Shown here: piece after piece, positions 16,029 to 25,381 of the stretch
Numbering within the stretch: the first letter of the stretch is position 1
Layout: each line of letters begins with the position of its first letter
From: Stigonema ocellatum SAG 48.90 = DSM 106950
GTDB lineage: Bacteria; Cyanobacteriota; Cyanobacteriia; Cyanobacteriales; Nostocaceae
NCBI GenBank assembly: GCA_016903675.1
Contig: JADQBA010000050.1
Coordinates: 1-59,628 of the forward strand
DNA length: 59,628 bases
Reading direction: 5' to 3'
Translations under genes and position numbers: made by a program
Notes under the pieces: model-generated
The model's input: only the letters and a program-made list of their open reading frames with translations
Told to the model about the DNA's origin: nothing
Database searches by the model: none

Positions 16029-16970
16029 ATGCAGAAAGAAAATTATCGAGACGAGTTAAATCAGGAACAAGAGCGATCGCTCAATAAAAGTGCATCTGAC
16101 GATATTCAAGAAAAAATTGTCGAGGTACTTTTATTTTCTTGTGGATTGGTTTCCATTCTGACTACTTTTGGAATTGTTGCAATCATTTTTCAAGTGACGT
16201 GGGAGTTTTTCCAAAAAGTTCCCTTAAGTAAGTTCTTTTTCGATACCCAGTGGACACCTCTGTTTGCAGAGCAACATTTTGGCATTTGGCCTTTGATTAA
16301 TGGGACTTTACTGACGACGGCGATCGCCATGTTAGTTGCCATTCCTCTGGGTTTATGTTCCGCCATCTATTTAACCGAGTATGCTCAACCTAAGGTAGCA
16401 GGAATTTTGCGCCCAGCCGTGGAACTATTGGCGGGAATACCTACCGTTGTCAACGGCTACTTCGCCCTGTTGTTTTTGACACCCCTACTGCGGAGTTTTC
16501 TACCACTAGAAATATTCAACGCCTTGAGCGCTGGGATCATGATGGGAGTCATGATTATTCCCACCGTCGGCTCTATCAGCTTAGACGCTATTAGGGCTGT
16601 TCCTCGCTCTTTGCGCGAAGGAGCTTACGCATTAGGACTCACTAAACTGGAAGCTATATTCAGAATTGTTCTTCCTGCTGCCCTTTCTGGAATCATTGCC
16701 TCAATCATTCTCGGCGTTTCTCGAGCTGTAGGTGAAACAATGACTGTCCTAATTGCAGCAGGACAACAGCCAAAGCTGACTCTTAATCCCATGGAGTCAA
16801 TAGAAACAATGACAGCTTACATGGCTCAAATCTCAGGTGGAGATAGCCCTCGCAACAGTATCAACTACGATACTTTATACGCAGTAGGAGCTGTTTTGTT
16901 CTTGATAACTTTGGCTTTAAACATTTTCAGTCATTGGTTTTCTAATCGCTTTAAAGAAAAATACGAGTAA
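16029..16970 (+). CDS. pstC: Phosphate ABC transporter permease PstC
   Basis: Inner-membrane permease, 313 aa. About six hydrophobic segments (LFSCGLVSILTTFGIVAIIF, TLLTTAIAMLVAIPLGLCSA and others) and the permease EAA loop EGAYALGLTKLEAIFRIVLP at residues 195-216 that contacts PstB. VELLAGIPTVVNGYFAL is typical PstC. ATG 16029 lies after AAGGT. It ends 5 bp before pstA, so the two are translationally close. Confidence 0.93.
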   Translation: MQKENYRDELNQEQERSLNKSASDDIQEKIVEVLLFSCGLVSILTTFGIVAIIFQVTWEFFQKVPLSKFFFDTQWTPLFAEQHFGIWPLINGTLLTTAIAMLVAIPLGLCSAIYLTEYAQPKVAGILRPAVELLAGIPTVVNGYFALLFLTPLLRSFLPLEIFNALSAGIMMGVMIIPTVGSISLDAIRAVPRSLREGAYALGLTKLEAIFRIVLPAALSGIIASIILGVSRAVGETMTVLIAAGQQPKLTLNPMESIETMTAYMAQISGGDSPRNSINYDTLYAVGAVLFLITLALNIFSHWFSNRFKEKYE

Positions 16971-16975
16971 TAGGT

Positions 16976-17863
16976 ATGGCAACTTCAATTTCAGAGGATT
17001 CTCAAGAATTTACTCCGAATATAGACAGAAGGGAAACACTAGGCAAAGTGTTTGAATATATTTTTTTGCTGGGTTTGCTCATTGGTTTATTTATCCTAGC
17101 TCTCCTCCTTTTTGATATTGGCAAAGATGGATTAGTCAGATTTTTGACCCCTGGTTTTCTGACTGAAACGCCTTCCCGCTTCCCTGATAAAGGCGGCATC
17201 CTTCCTGCTATTGTTGGCAGCGTTTCTTTGGGAGCCATAGTCATTTTAGTTGCTGTACCGATTGGTATAGGGGCAGCTTTGTATCTCGAAGAATATGCAC
17301 CAAAAACTTGGTGGAGTGACCTGATCGAGATTAACATTAGCAATTTGGCGGGAGTCCCTTCAATTGTCTATGGATTGCTGGGTTTAGGCGTTTTCAATTA
17401 TCTTTTGGGTTTTGGTCCGACTTTGATTTCTGGGGCACTCACTTTGTCCTTGCTGTCTTTACCAGTCATTATTGTTACCTCCAGAGAGGCTATCCGAGCA
17501 GTACCAAATTCTCTGAGAGATGCTTCCTATGGCTTAGGCATAACCAAGTGGCACACAGTCAGGAATCATGTTTTACCATATGCTATTCCTGGTATCTTAA
17601 CAGGGGTGATTATTTCAGTCTCCCGTGCCATTGGTGATGCAGCGTCTCTCATTGTGGTTGGCGCTGTCAGTTTTTTGACCTTCAATCCTGGTTTGTTCCA
17701 GCGATTTATGGCATTACCCATCCAAATTTATAGCTACATCACTCGTCCCGAAGCTGGTTTTGCCAACGCAGCAGCAGCAACAATCATTGCTTTGCTGCTG
17801 GTGATTTTGGTTCTCAATGGCATAGCCATCTATATTCGGCAACGCTACTCGGTACTTAATTAG
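16976..17863 (+). CDS. pstA: Phosphate ABC transporter permease PstA
   Basis: Second permease, 295 aa. Motifs: GSVSLGAIVILVAVPIGIGA, NLAGVPSIVYGLLGLGVF and the EAA loop DASYGLGITKWHTVRNHVLP (about 183-202). The hydrophobic profile matches six transmembrane helices. It pairs with PstC to form the channel. ATG 16976 follows pstC by 5 bp; pstB begins 43 bp downstream. Confidence 0.93.
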   Translation: MATSISEDSQEFTPNIDRRETLGKVFEYIFLLGLLIGLFILALLLFDIGKDGLVRFLTPGFLTETPSRFPDKGGILPAIVGSVSLGAIVILVAVPIGIGAALYLEEYAPKTWWSDLIEINISNLAGVPSIVYGLLGLGVFNYLLGFGPTLISGALTLSLLSLPVIIVTSREAIRAVPNSLRDASYGLGITKWHTVRNHVLPYAIPGILTGVIISVSRAIGDAASLIVVGAVSFLTFNPGLFQRFMALPIQIYSYITRPEAGFANAAAATIIALLLVILVLNGIAIYIRQRYSVLN

Positions 17864-17906
17864 TTTGGCATCCTCAACAATCATATTTGACAGGGAAACA
17901 AGAAAA

Positions 17907-18737
17907 ATGACCTACAACAACGCTAGAACAAGACTTGAGAATACAATCCAAATAGAACAAAATAACGTAGTTTTTGATGTTGAAGGCGTTAAGGTTTTAT
18001 ACAGTGGATTTATGGCACTTCAGGAAGTTTATATGAAAATTCCTCAAAGGCAGATAATAGCCTTTATTGGACCTTCAGGTTGTGGCAAAAGTACCCTCTT
18101 ACGTTGCTTTAACCGCATGAATGATTTAATTCCAGGAGCTGCGGTTGAGGGAAGGCTGAATTATCGAAACAGAAATATTTACGACTCCCAAGTTAACTCA
18201 GTTAAGTTACGCCGTCAAGTGGGAATGGTTTTCCAAAGACCAAATCCTTTTCCTAAGTCAATTTATGAGAACATTGCCTTTGCACCGCGTACTAATGGTT
18301 ATAAAGGCAACCTAGATGAATTGGTGGAGCAATCTCTCAGACGCGCTGCGATTTGGGATGAAGTCAAGGACAAATTAAAATCCAAGGGGACAGCCTTATC
18401 AGGCGGACAACAACAACGGCTTTGTATTGCACGGGCGATCGCCATGAAGCCAGATGTCCTATTAATGGATGAACCCTGTTCTGCTTTAGACCCCATTTCC
18501 ACTCGTCAAGTTGAGGAACTTTGCATCGAACTCAAACAGCAATACACCATCATCATGGTGACTCATAACATGCAGCAAGCTTCGCGGACAGCTGATTTGA
18601 CTGCTTTTTTCAACACTGAAACCGACGAACATGGCAAACGCAGGGGAAAATTAGTCGAGTATAGTCCTACTGAGCAATTGTTCGGCTCTCCTGCTACTAA
18701 GGAAGCTGAAGAGTATATCAGTGGACGTTTTGGTTAG
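17907..18737 (+). CDS. pstB: Phosphate ABC transporter ATPase PstB
   Basis: ATP-hydrolysing subunit, 276 aa. Walker A GPSGCGKST, Q-loop MVFQRPNPFPKS, signature LSGGQQQR, Walker B VLLMDEPCSALDP and H-loop MVTHNMQQ are all intact. ATG 17907 is chosen because GGGAAAC precedes it; an upstream in-frame TTG 17865 has no ribosome binding site. No phoU follows, which is unusual among bacteria at large but not unusual for cyanobacteria. Confidence 0.93.
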   Translation: MTYNNARTRLENTIQIEQNNVVFDVEGVKVLYSGFMALQEVYMKIPQRQIIAFIGPSGCGKSTLLRCFNRMNDLIPGAAVEGRLNYRNRNIYDSQVNSVKLRRQVGMVFQRPNPFPKSIYENIAFAPRTNGYKGNLDELVEQSLRRAAIWDEVKDKLKSKGTALSGGQQQRLCIARAIAMKPDVLLMDEPCSALDPISTRQVEELCIELKQQYTIIMVTHNMQQASRTADLTAFFNTETDEHGKRRGKLVEYSPTEQLFGSPATKEAEEYISGRFG

Positions 18738-18848
18738 GAGTGGGGAGTGGGGAGTGGGGAATGGGGAGTGGGGAGTGGGGAGTGGGGAGTGGGGAGTTAG
18801 GGTCCCTCCCTTGTCCCCCTTGTCCCTCCCTTGTCCCCCTTGTCCCCT
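18737..18848. repeat. Heptamer tandem repeats after pstB
   Basis: GGAGTGG-type 7-mers run from the pstB stop to about 18797, followed by tandem TTGTCCCCC/TTGTCCCTCC units to 18848. Same class as the repeat inside the pst operon. Confidence 0.8.
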
Positions 18849-18903
18849 CTCAAATACGATTGCTTATGATAATATTATCTAAGCCTTGTGGAGGAAATGA
18901 GCT

Positions 18904-19455
18904 ATGGCAATTCTAAAACTAGAAGATGGGACGCTCCACACTGACCTAAAAGAGATTGCCCAAGAATTGGCACCTTTAAACATTCAACTCAACCACTGGT
19001 CTGTGGGAAATAATCCTCAGTTACATAATTTGCTCGCACAAGATAGCCTCAACGAGGATGAAAAAGAACAGGTACTCAAAGTTCTAGACGGCTATTTTGA
19101 GCAATTGCAACAAACAGCAGGTTATCAGTCTCGGGATCTCATTGTCTTACATCCAGGAGTCTCTAACCTAGATGGGCTAATGGCAAAGTTTGACCAGATC
19201 CACACCCATGCAGAGGACGAAGTACGCTATGTCATCGACGGGGAAAGCATTTTTGGCTTTGTACGACCTGATGGTAGTCAGGTAGAACTCACAGTGCAAA
19301 AACAAGAGTGCATAAACGTCCCTGCTGGAACCGAACACTGGTTTTATCTGACTTCAGCGCGGCGAATTAAAGCGGTGCGTTATTTTAGTGGTACTGAAGG
19401 CTGGGTACCTCAGTATACTAAAAAAGAGATTCGTTCTCGTCAGGCTGTTGGTTGA
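18904..19455 (+). CDS. mtnD: Acireductone dioxygenase (methionine salvage)
   Basis: Cupin that oxidises acireductone to the 2-oxo acid precursor of methionine and formate (Fe form). 183 aa. Metal-binding HTHAEDEVRYVIDGES (near residue 101) and GTEHWFYL (near 140) give the His, His, Glu, His ligands. GGAGG lies 8-9 nt before ATG 18904. The stop overlaps the region of the mtnB start, so the two salvage enzymes are coupled. Confidence 0.93.
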   Translation: MAILKLEDGTLHTDLKEIAQELAPLNIQLNHWSVGNNPQLHNLLAQDSLNEDEKEQVLKVLDGYFEQLQQTAGYQSRDLIVLHPGVSNLDGLMAKFDQIHTHAEDEVRYVIDGESIFGFVRPDGSQVELTVQKQECINVPAGTEHWFYLTSARRIKAVRYFSGTEGWVPQYTKKEIRSRQAVG

Positions 19456-19460
19456 AACAG

Positions 19461-20090
19461 ATGGGGAAAAATTCGATGAACGCCCATCTTGAGCTTATCT
19501 CTACAGCCCGCCACTTTTACCAGCAAGGTTGGATGGTAGGAACGGCGGGAAATCTCTCCATTCGCTTACCCGATGGTAGCTTTTGGATTACAGCCAGTGG
19601 TCGGTCTAAGGGAGAATTATCACCCAGTGACTTTATTCACATTTATGCAGACGGGAGGGTGGAGAAATTTTCTCCTGATTTGAAGCCTTCGGCTGAAACA
19701 GCTATTCACCAAACCCTATATGACCTTTTTCCGGAAGCGATGAGCTGCTACCATATCCACTCAGTAGAAGCCAATCTGGTTTCTCGCTTTGTGGAGGGTG
19801 ATAGCCTACCCCTACCACCCTTAGAGATGCTGAAAGGACTGGGAGTGCTTGAAGAAAAGCCCCACTCGACAATACCCATATTTGCCAACCATTCACAAGT
19901 ATCTCGTATTGCATCTGAGATTCAACAACGTTTCCGCACAACTTCCCCACCACTACCCGCCCTACTCATCCGCGACCACGGAGTTACAGTTTGGGCACCC
20001 TCTCCAGAAGCCGCCCGTAACTACATCGAATTAGTAGAATATATCTTTCGCTACATGGTTGCAGCAAGGAATGTGGGGAGTAGGGAGTAG
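19461..20090 (+). CDS. mtnB: Methylthioribulose-1-phosphate dehydratase
   Basis: Class II aldolase-fold zinc enzyme of methionine salvage, about 209 aa. GTAGNLSIRLPDGSFWITASG is the phosphate/substrate loop, SCYHIHSVEANLVSR supplies two Zn His, and LIRDHGVTVWAPSPE the third. ATG 19461 is used; ATG 19476 with GGGGA 9 nt upstream is an equally good start. The C-terminus (NVGSRE, TAG) is written by the first units of a GGGAGTA heptamer repeat, so the end of the gene has been overrun by repeat sequence. Confidence 0.9.
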   Translation: MGKNSMNAHLELISTARHFYQQGWMVGTAGNLSIRLPDGSFWITASGRSKGELSPSDFIHIYADGRVEKFSPDLKPSAETAIHQTLYDLFPEAMSCYHIHSVEANLVSRFVEGDSLPLPPLEMLKGLGVLEEKPHSTIPIFANHSQVSRIASEIQQRFRTTSPPLPALLIRDHGVTVWAPSPEAARNYIELVEYIFRYMVAARNVGSRE

Positions 20091-20135
20091 GGAGTGGGGA
20101 GTGGCAAGTATCAATTATCAACTATCAACTATCAA

Positions 20136-20435
20136 ATGACAAACCAAACTATTCGCGTTGTTGCTCGTGTTGTTGCTTTACCTGAAAAAGTAGAAGCGCT
20201 TAAAGCTGTCCTGCTGGAATTGATTGAGCCTACCCGACAGGAAGCTGGTTGCATCAAGTATGAACTCCTACAAAACCAGTCTGACCAAACAGACTTCACC
20301 GTTGTGGAAGAATGGGCTTCTGATGATGCCCTCGATACTCATTCAGTCTCAGATCATATGAAGGCAGTAGGAGCTAAACTAGGGGGTTTGGTCGCTACTG
20401 AACCTGATATCCGTCGATATCATCTTTTGGCTTGA
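20136..20435 (+). CDS. ABM-domain quinol monooxygenase-like protein
   Basis: 99 aa from ATG 20136 (MTNQTIRVVARVVALPEKVEAL); an earlier in-frame ATG 20094 lies in repeat DNA and is unlikely. One antibiotic-biosynthesis-monooxygenase (dimeric ferredoxin-like) domain, seen in EPTRQEAGCIKYELLQNQSD and FTVVEEWASDDALDTHSVSDH. YgiN-like members act on quinols or as heme/aldehyde-related enzymes; the substrate here is not predictable. It follows mtnB in the same orientation. Confidence 0.8.
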   Translation: MTNQTIRVVARVVALPEKVEALKAVLLELIEPTRQEAGCIKYELLQNQSDQTDFTVVEEWASDDALDTHSVSDHMKAVGAKLGGLVATEPDIRRYHLLA

Positions 20436-20436
20436 T

Positions 20437-21045
20437 ATGATTGCTCAACCTCAACATCAACTAATGACTCCCCAGGAGTATCTGGAGTGGGAAGAACAAC
20501 AACCCGTTAAGTACGAATATATTAACGGGGAAGTTTTTGCGATGACAGGGGGGACTATCCCTCACAACGATATTGCCCTCAACCTTGCATCTGCCCTCAA
20601 AAACCATCTCCGAGGTAAGGGATGTAAAGTTCAGATAGCAGATGCCAAGGTCGGAGTTTCGCAAAATGGACCTTTTCACTATCCAGATGTGATGGTGAGT
20701 TGCGATCCCCTCGACCAAAGAGCGCGTAAAGTTATCTATCATCCCTGTTTAATTGTAGAAGTTCTATCTCCAAGTACAGAGGCGTTTGATCGTGGTAAGA
20801 AATTTAGGCATTACCGTCGGATCGATACCTTAAAAGAATATGTTCTCATTGATACCGAAAAAATGAATGTGGAATGTTATCGATTCAATGAGAATGGAAA
20901 ATGGGAACTCACTTCTTATTCACTTGAAGAAACAACAAAAGACCGCACAGAACTAGAGATTCACTTAACCAGTATTGATTTCCGTTGCCCTATTTCTTTG
21001 CTGTATGAAGATGTTGTTTTTCCTGAAGATGATCCAGAAAATTAG
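20437..21045 (+). CDS. Uma2 family (DUF820) putative restriction-like endonuclease
   Basis: 202 aa, starting 1 bp after the preceding stop. PD-(D/E)XK-type core: YEYINGEVFAMTGGTIPHN, FHYPDVMVSCDP, CLIVEVLSPSTEAFDRG and KEYVLIDTEKMNVECY. Proteins of this family are extremely numerous in filamentous cyanobacteria; their biological role is not established. All presumed catalytic residues (Asp in PDVMV, Glu-Val in IVEVLSPST) are present. Confidence 0.85.
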   Translation: MIAQPQHQLMTPQEYLEWEEQQPVKYEYINGEVFAMTGGTIPHNDIALNLASALKNHLRGKGCKVQIADAKVGVSQNGPFHYPDVMVSCDPLDQRARKVIYHPCLIVEVLSPSTEAFDRGKKFRHYRRIDTLKEYVLIDTEKMNVECYRFNENGKWELTSYSLEETTKDRTELEIHLTSIDFRCPISLLYEDVVFPEDDPEN

Positions 21046-21187
21046 GACTGATATCAAATCGGTTTAATTGCAATACCCGTGAATGAAATTCTCAAGGGAC
21101 TTGTGGGGGAAGAATTTCGCGCATCTTTTTCCAAGTCTCTGGTTTGAGATTTATGCGGGGAATTTTTTCGGTTAAATTTGGACATTT

Positions 21188-21229
21188 TATAGCGGTTCTG
21201 AGTTGAATCCCATACACGAGGAGTGAGAT
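21188..21229. repeat. 42-bp dispersed repeat, copy 2
   Basis: 41 of 42 bases match 9497-9538 (TATAGCGGTTCT ... GAGGAGTGAGAT). It lies within the otherwise gene-free 21046-21422, which also has GGGAGAGGGG-type sequence and the palindrome CCTGGGACTTGAAGTCCCAGG near 21361. Confidence 0.75.
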
Positions 21230-21422
21230 CAGCCCTCACCCCCAACCCCTCTCCCAAATTGGGAGAGGGGTGCTTAGGCGGGGTGAAAAACGTTCGGTAA
21301 CAAAAATCACAGTAGTTTTCCAACTCATTCAGTCCTCTCTTAGAGGACTTATGCTATGAGCCTGGGACTTGAAGTCCCAGGCGGATGCGGGTACCATGAA
21401 CAAATGACCATACACATGGCAA

Positions 21423-22091
21423 AACGGGCGAGTACTTGCAGAAAGCGAAGCTGAATTATTTCAATTTCAAGGACGGGAATACGCCAAACAATTGCGCCGA
21501 ACCGAAGGATTTCAAGTGTTTGAACGAGTGGGTACAGTCCTTTGGTACACCGAACAGAGAACTTCAACTAGCTTAACTGCCGAAGACCCCGATCGCAAAT
21601 TAGAAATCACAGAAGACCTTTTGCGCGATCGCCTTTCAAAATGGCGACAATTCCATCAAGATGTTACTGAAGGCAAAATTCAGCATCTACGCCAAGGACA
21701 AAATGATCTATTCGCTGAAATTGAACGCACTTACAAAGCAGTTTTCCCAGAACGCAGCTTTGAAGGTCCAGTTTTACGAGAAAATGTAGACGATATCCTC
21801 AGCGAACCTTGGTTTTATTTATATGACTCTAAAAATCAGTATGAAATTTCTGAGATGTCCGGCGGTGAACGTGCTATTTTTCCAATTTTGATGGATTTTG
21901 CTAGTTGGAGTATTCATAATTCTGTCATCCTTATTGATGAAATTGAATTACACCTACATCCACCAATGCAACAAGCATTGCTTAGATCTCTGCCCAAATT
22001 AGGTACTAATAATCAATTTATCATTACCACCCACTCCGATTATATAGAGCAATTAGTACCCGAAGCATATATTATCCGGTTAGAGGTGTGA
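21423..22091 (+). pseudogene. AAA-family ATPase, 5'-truncated remnant
   Basis: The open frame lacks a start and the entire N-terminal Walker A part. What remains is the C-terminal lobe of an SMC/RecF/OLD-like ATPase: FQVFERVGTVLWYTEQR, signature EMSGGERAIFPILMDFASW, Walker B SVILIDEIELHLHPP, and the switch TTHSDYIEQLVPEAY. An ATG exists at 21492, but it would give a protein without nucleotide-binding P-loop. Families of this type often serve in anti-phage systems together with a downstream nuclease; here only the relic is left. Confidence 0.8.
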
Positions 22092-22097
22092 GTCTGA

Positions 22098-22199
22098 CTA
22101 AATGCCTTTTTTGATTGGGCACTGAATCAACTTGATATTAAACAATACCCAGATTTAATTGAGTTACAAAACAGAATTAGTCCTGACACTGCTGCATAA
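22098..22199 (+). pseudogene. 3' fragment of the gene that followed the ATPase
   Basis: An open frame without start codon reads NAFFDWALNQLDIKQYPDLI and continues ELQNRISPDTAA to TAA 22197-22199. It lies 6 bp after the ATPase stop in another frame and looks like the natural C-terminus of a partner protein whose body is deleted. Family not identifiable from 33 residues. Confidence 0.45.
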
Positions 22200-22735
22200 A
22201 GGTTTCATCTCAATACTGCGTAGGATTTGTATAAATGCACCCGAGGCTGGAACGCAAACAAGAGGTGTGAACAGAAAAAGTGGTTGACCAGACGTAAATA
22301 TCCAATGCAATCCAGAGTAGTGCCTTTTGTGATTATGAATTACGCATTGACAGAAACTATAAATTGTGTATTAGCTCTCGTTAGTGGGCTGCTGCTTTGT
22401 AATGCTCTTGTGTCCGGCTCGGCAACCCGTCAAACCAGGAGGCTGAGCCTCCTGGATCGCATTCCCAGGCAGAGCCTGGGAACGAGGCAGGGCAAGACTT
22501 TTATCTTCACAATCTTGCTAATCACATGATGGAAAATTTGTAAAGTGCGTAAGTCCTAGTTTTAAGGAGAATTTTCGGAAAATCCACCTGAAATTTATCG
22601 GCATTTTTGCGACCTAAGCTAGAGGTTGCAATGTTGCTTATCTTACTAAAGTCAGAGTGAGAGAGACTTCAAGTCACTTTCACCTTAACTACTGACTGGA
22701 TACTGAGTTGCGAAAAATTCGCAGTCTATTAAAAG
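22200..22735. other. Gene-free stretch upstream of glycogen phosphorylase
   Basis: Contains a variant of the CAATACTGCGTAGGATTTG repeat (22211-22229) and a double hairpin, GGAGGCTGAGCCTCC and CCCAGGCAGAGCCTGGG, at about 22438-22482. No open frame is credible. The glgP promoter should lie in 22560-22730 but is not definable by eye. Confidence 0.5.
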
Positions 22736-25306
22736 ATGAATAGCAAAGGCTTGAAAAAAGAATCTCATACGCATATCCCTCTGAGGAAAAAGCACATTGG
22801 TCGTACAGAGCATGTTTCCATCCAGGTACAGGACGATCGCACTGGAATGGACATAGAAACGCTCAAACGGGCTTTCTTGGATAACCTGTACTACATCCTG
22901 GCAAAAGATAAAAGTTGGGCAACAGCACACGATGACTTCATGGCACTGGCTTACACAGTGCGCGATCGCTTACTGCACCGCTGGCTCAAAACTGTCTCTC
23001 AAACAGACTTCCAAAAGAATGTGAAAGTCGTTTGCTACCTATCTGCCGAATACCTCATCGGACGACAACTAGGCAAAAACCTCATTAACGTTGGACTTTT
23101 TGATCAAGCCCGTCAAATCGCACAGGAATCGGGGTACGATTTGTACGATTTGATGGAACAGGAAGATGAACCAGGATTAGGCAACGGTGGTTTAGGCCGA
23201 CTGGCTGCTTGCTATTTGGATTCCCTCTCAACCTTGGAGATTCCCGCCATTGGCTATGGCATCCGTTATGAATACGGCATCTTTCAGCAGCAAATTCGTA
23301 ATGGTGCTCAGGTAGAAGTCCCAGATCGCTGGCTGCGCTTCGGCAACCCCTGGGAAATTCCCCGTCCTGAATACACTATCGAAGTGAAACTAGGTGGACA
23401 CACCGAAGCTTATACAGACCAGCAGGGACGCTACCTAGTGCGTTGGATTCCCGGAAGAACCGTATTGGGCACACCCTATGATACACCTATAAGTGGCTAC
23501 AGTAGCAACACCGTCAACACCTTGCGTTTGTGGAGTGCCAAAGCCAGTGATGAATTTAACTTCCAGATTTTCAACAGTGGAGACTATGCCCGTGCCGTTG
23601 GTGATAAAGTCTTCTCAGAAAATATTACCAAAGTCCTTTACCCCAATGACAACAACTACCAAGGTAAAGAACTTCGCCTAGAACAGCAATATTTCTTTGT
23701 CTCTTGTTCTCTGCAAGACATCATCCGTATCTATTTGTTGAGTCACGACAACTTTGACAATTTCCCTAACAAATTTGCCCTCCAAATCAACGATACCCAC
23801 CCCACAATCGGCATTGCCGAACTGATGCGGCTCCTAGTGGATGAACATCAGCTTTGTTGGGACAAAGCTTGGGACATCACCCAGAAATCCTTTGGTTTCA
23901 CCAATCATACTGTTTTGTCGGAAGCACTGGAACGGTGGCCTTTAAGTTTGTTTGGCAGCCTTTTGCCGCGACACTTGGAGATTATTTTTGAGATTAACCA
24001 ACGTTTCCTGGATGAAGTTCGTGTCAAATATCCAGGTGACAATGAACGAGTTGCCCGAATGTCGCTCATTGAAGAAGGCGCAGAGAAACGGGTGAGGATG
24101 GCTCATCTTGCCTGTGTTGGCACTCATGCCATCAACGGTGTAGCGGGACTACACACCGAAATACTGAAACACGAATTATTTCGAGACTTCTACGAACTGT
24201 TCCCAGAAAAGTTCAGTAACAAAACCAATGGAGTCACCCCTCGTCGGTGGATTTTGCTTGCCAACCCCAAACTAAGCCTGCTCATTACAAATCAAATTGG
24301 TAAGGGTTGGATTAAGAATTTGGATGAACTCAAGCAAATAGAAGCATTGGTGGACGACGAGGAGTTTCGCGCTCAATGGCGACAAATCAAGCACGATAAC
24401 AAGCACGACTTGGCAGAGTATATTTTGCAAAGCACTGGTACTCATGTTGATGCCAATTCCATGTTTGATGTGCAAGTCAAGCGAGTACACGAGTACAAGC
24501 GTCAGCTTTTGAATCTGCTGCACGTCATCACCCTTTATAACTATATTAAACAGCATCCCGATGCTGATTTTGTGCCGCGAACAGTGATTTTTGCTGGTAA
24601 GGCTGCACCCGGTTACGCAATAGCAAAGCTCATTATTCAGTTGATTAACTCAGTGGCGGAGGTGGTGAATCATGACCTAGATATCGGCGATCGCCTGAAG
24701 GTCGTTTTTCTGGCAAACTACAACGTATCACTCGCACAGCGAATTTATCCAGCTGCTGACCTGAGTGAGCAAATCTCAACAGCAGGTAAGGAAGCTTCTG
24801 GTACAAGTAACATGAAGTTTGCCATGAATGGCACATTGACCATCGGTACACTAGATGGGGCGAATATTGAAATTCGCGATCGCGTGGGAACCGAAAACTT
24901 CTTCCTCTTTGGACTGACGGCTGAACAAGTCTCACAAACAAAAGCTACTGGATACCATCCGTGGGACTATTACAATAATAATGCCCAACTCAAACAGGCA
25001 ATTGACCAAATTGCATCAGGTTACTTCTCGAGGGGTGACAGCAATTTGTTTCAACCACTGGTAGAGTCATTAAAAAACCGCGATGAATATTTGGTGTTGG
25101 CTGATTACCAGTCTTACATTGAATGTCAACAGCAGGTCAGCCATTCCTACCGCGATCAAGAAACCTGGCTGAGGAAATCAATTCTTAACACAGCACGCAC
25201 AGGCTACTTTTCCTCTGATCGGTCAATTCGCGAGTACGCCCAAGATATTTGGCACGTTCAACCAGTACCCATCACTATAGATGATACTCAACAACAGGAT
25301 GTATAG
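22736..25306 (+). CDS. glgP: Glycogen/alpha-glucan phosphorylase
   Basis: 856 aa, full length. Releases glucose-1-phosphate from glycogen. N-terminal catalytic signature EDEPGLGNGGLGRLAACYLDS near residues 143-162, INDTHPTIGIAELMR, NKTNGVTPRRW, VKRVHEYKRQLLN, and the PLP site EASGTSNMKFAMNG around 685-698 with its Lys. The N-terminal 40 residues are variable and basic. The TAG stop (25304-25306) lies inside a dispersed TATAGCAATCC element, so the gene's end is fused to that repeat. Monocistronic. Confidence 0.95.
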   Translation: MNSKGLKKESHTHIPLRKKHIGRTEHVSIQVQDDRTGMDIETLKRAFLDNLYYILAKDKSWATAHDDFMALAYTVRDRLLHRWLKTVSQTDFQKNVKVVCYLSAEYLIGRQLGKNLINVGLFDQARQIAQESGYDLYDLMEQEDEPGLGNGGLGRLAACYLDSLSTLEIPAIGYGIRYEYGIFQQQIRNGAQVEVPDRWLRFGNPWEIPRPEYTIEVKLGGHTEAYTDQQGRYLVRWIPGRTVLGTPYDTPISGYSSNTVNTLRLWSAKASDEFNFQIFNSGDYARAVGDKVFSENITKVLYPNDNNYQGKELRLEQQYFFVSCSLQDIIRIYLLSHDNFDNFPNKFALQINDTHPTIGIAELMRLLVDEHQLCWDKAWDITQKSFGFTNHTVLSEALERWPLSLFGSLLPRHLEIIFEINQRFLDEVRVKYPGDNERVARMSLIEEGAEKRVRMAHLACVGTHAINGVAGLHTEILKHELFRDFYELFPEKFSNKTNGVTPRRWILLANPKLSLLITNQIGKGWIKNLDELKQIEALVDDEEFRAQWRQIKHDNKHDLAEYILQSTGTHVDANSMFDVQVKRVHEYKRQLLNLLHVITLYNYIKQHPDADFVPRTVIFAGKAAPGYAIAKLIIQLINSVAEVVNHDLDIGDRLKVVFLANYNVSLAQRIYPAADLSEQISTAGKEASGTSNMKFAMNGTLTIGTLDGANIEIRDRVGTENFFLFGLTAEQVSQTKATGYHPWDYYNNNAQLKQAIDQIASGYFSRGDSNLFQPLVESLKNRDEYLVLADYQSYIECQQQVSHSYRDQETWLRKSILNTARTGYFSSDRSIREYAQDIWHVQPVPITIDDTQQQDV

Positions 25307-25378
25307 CAATCCTCCGCAGATTTCCGAACAATAGGGACAAGGGAGAGGTGTTCGGATCTCCTGCACGGACTGCTATAG
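25303..25378. repeat. TATAGCAATCC-type dispersed element, copy 2
   Basis: Starts TATAGCAATCC and ends GGACTGCTATAG, with body GGGACAAGGGAGAGG. Same family as 3310-3412. It supplies the glgP stop codon. Confidence 0.65.
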
Positions 25379-25381
25379 ACT

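Noticed and set aside
21054..21323. 89-codon minus-strand frame including the 42-bp repeat
   Set aside because: Contains the dispersed repeat and GGGAGAGGGG sequence; peptide recurs with the repeat, so not a gene.
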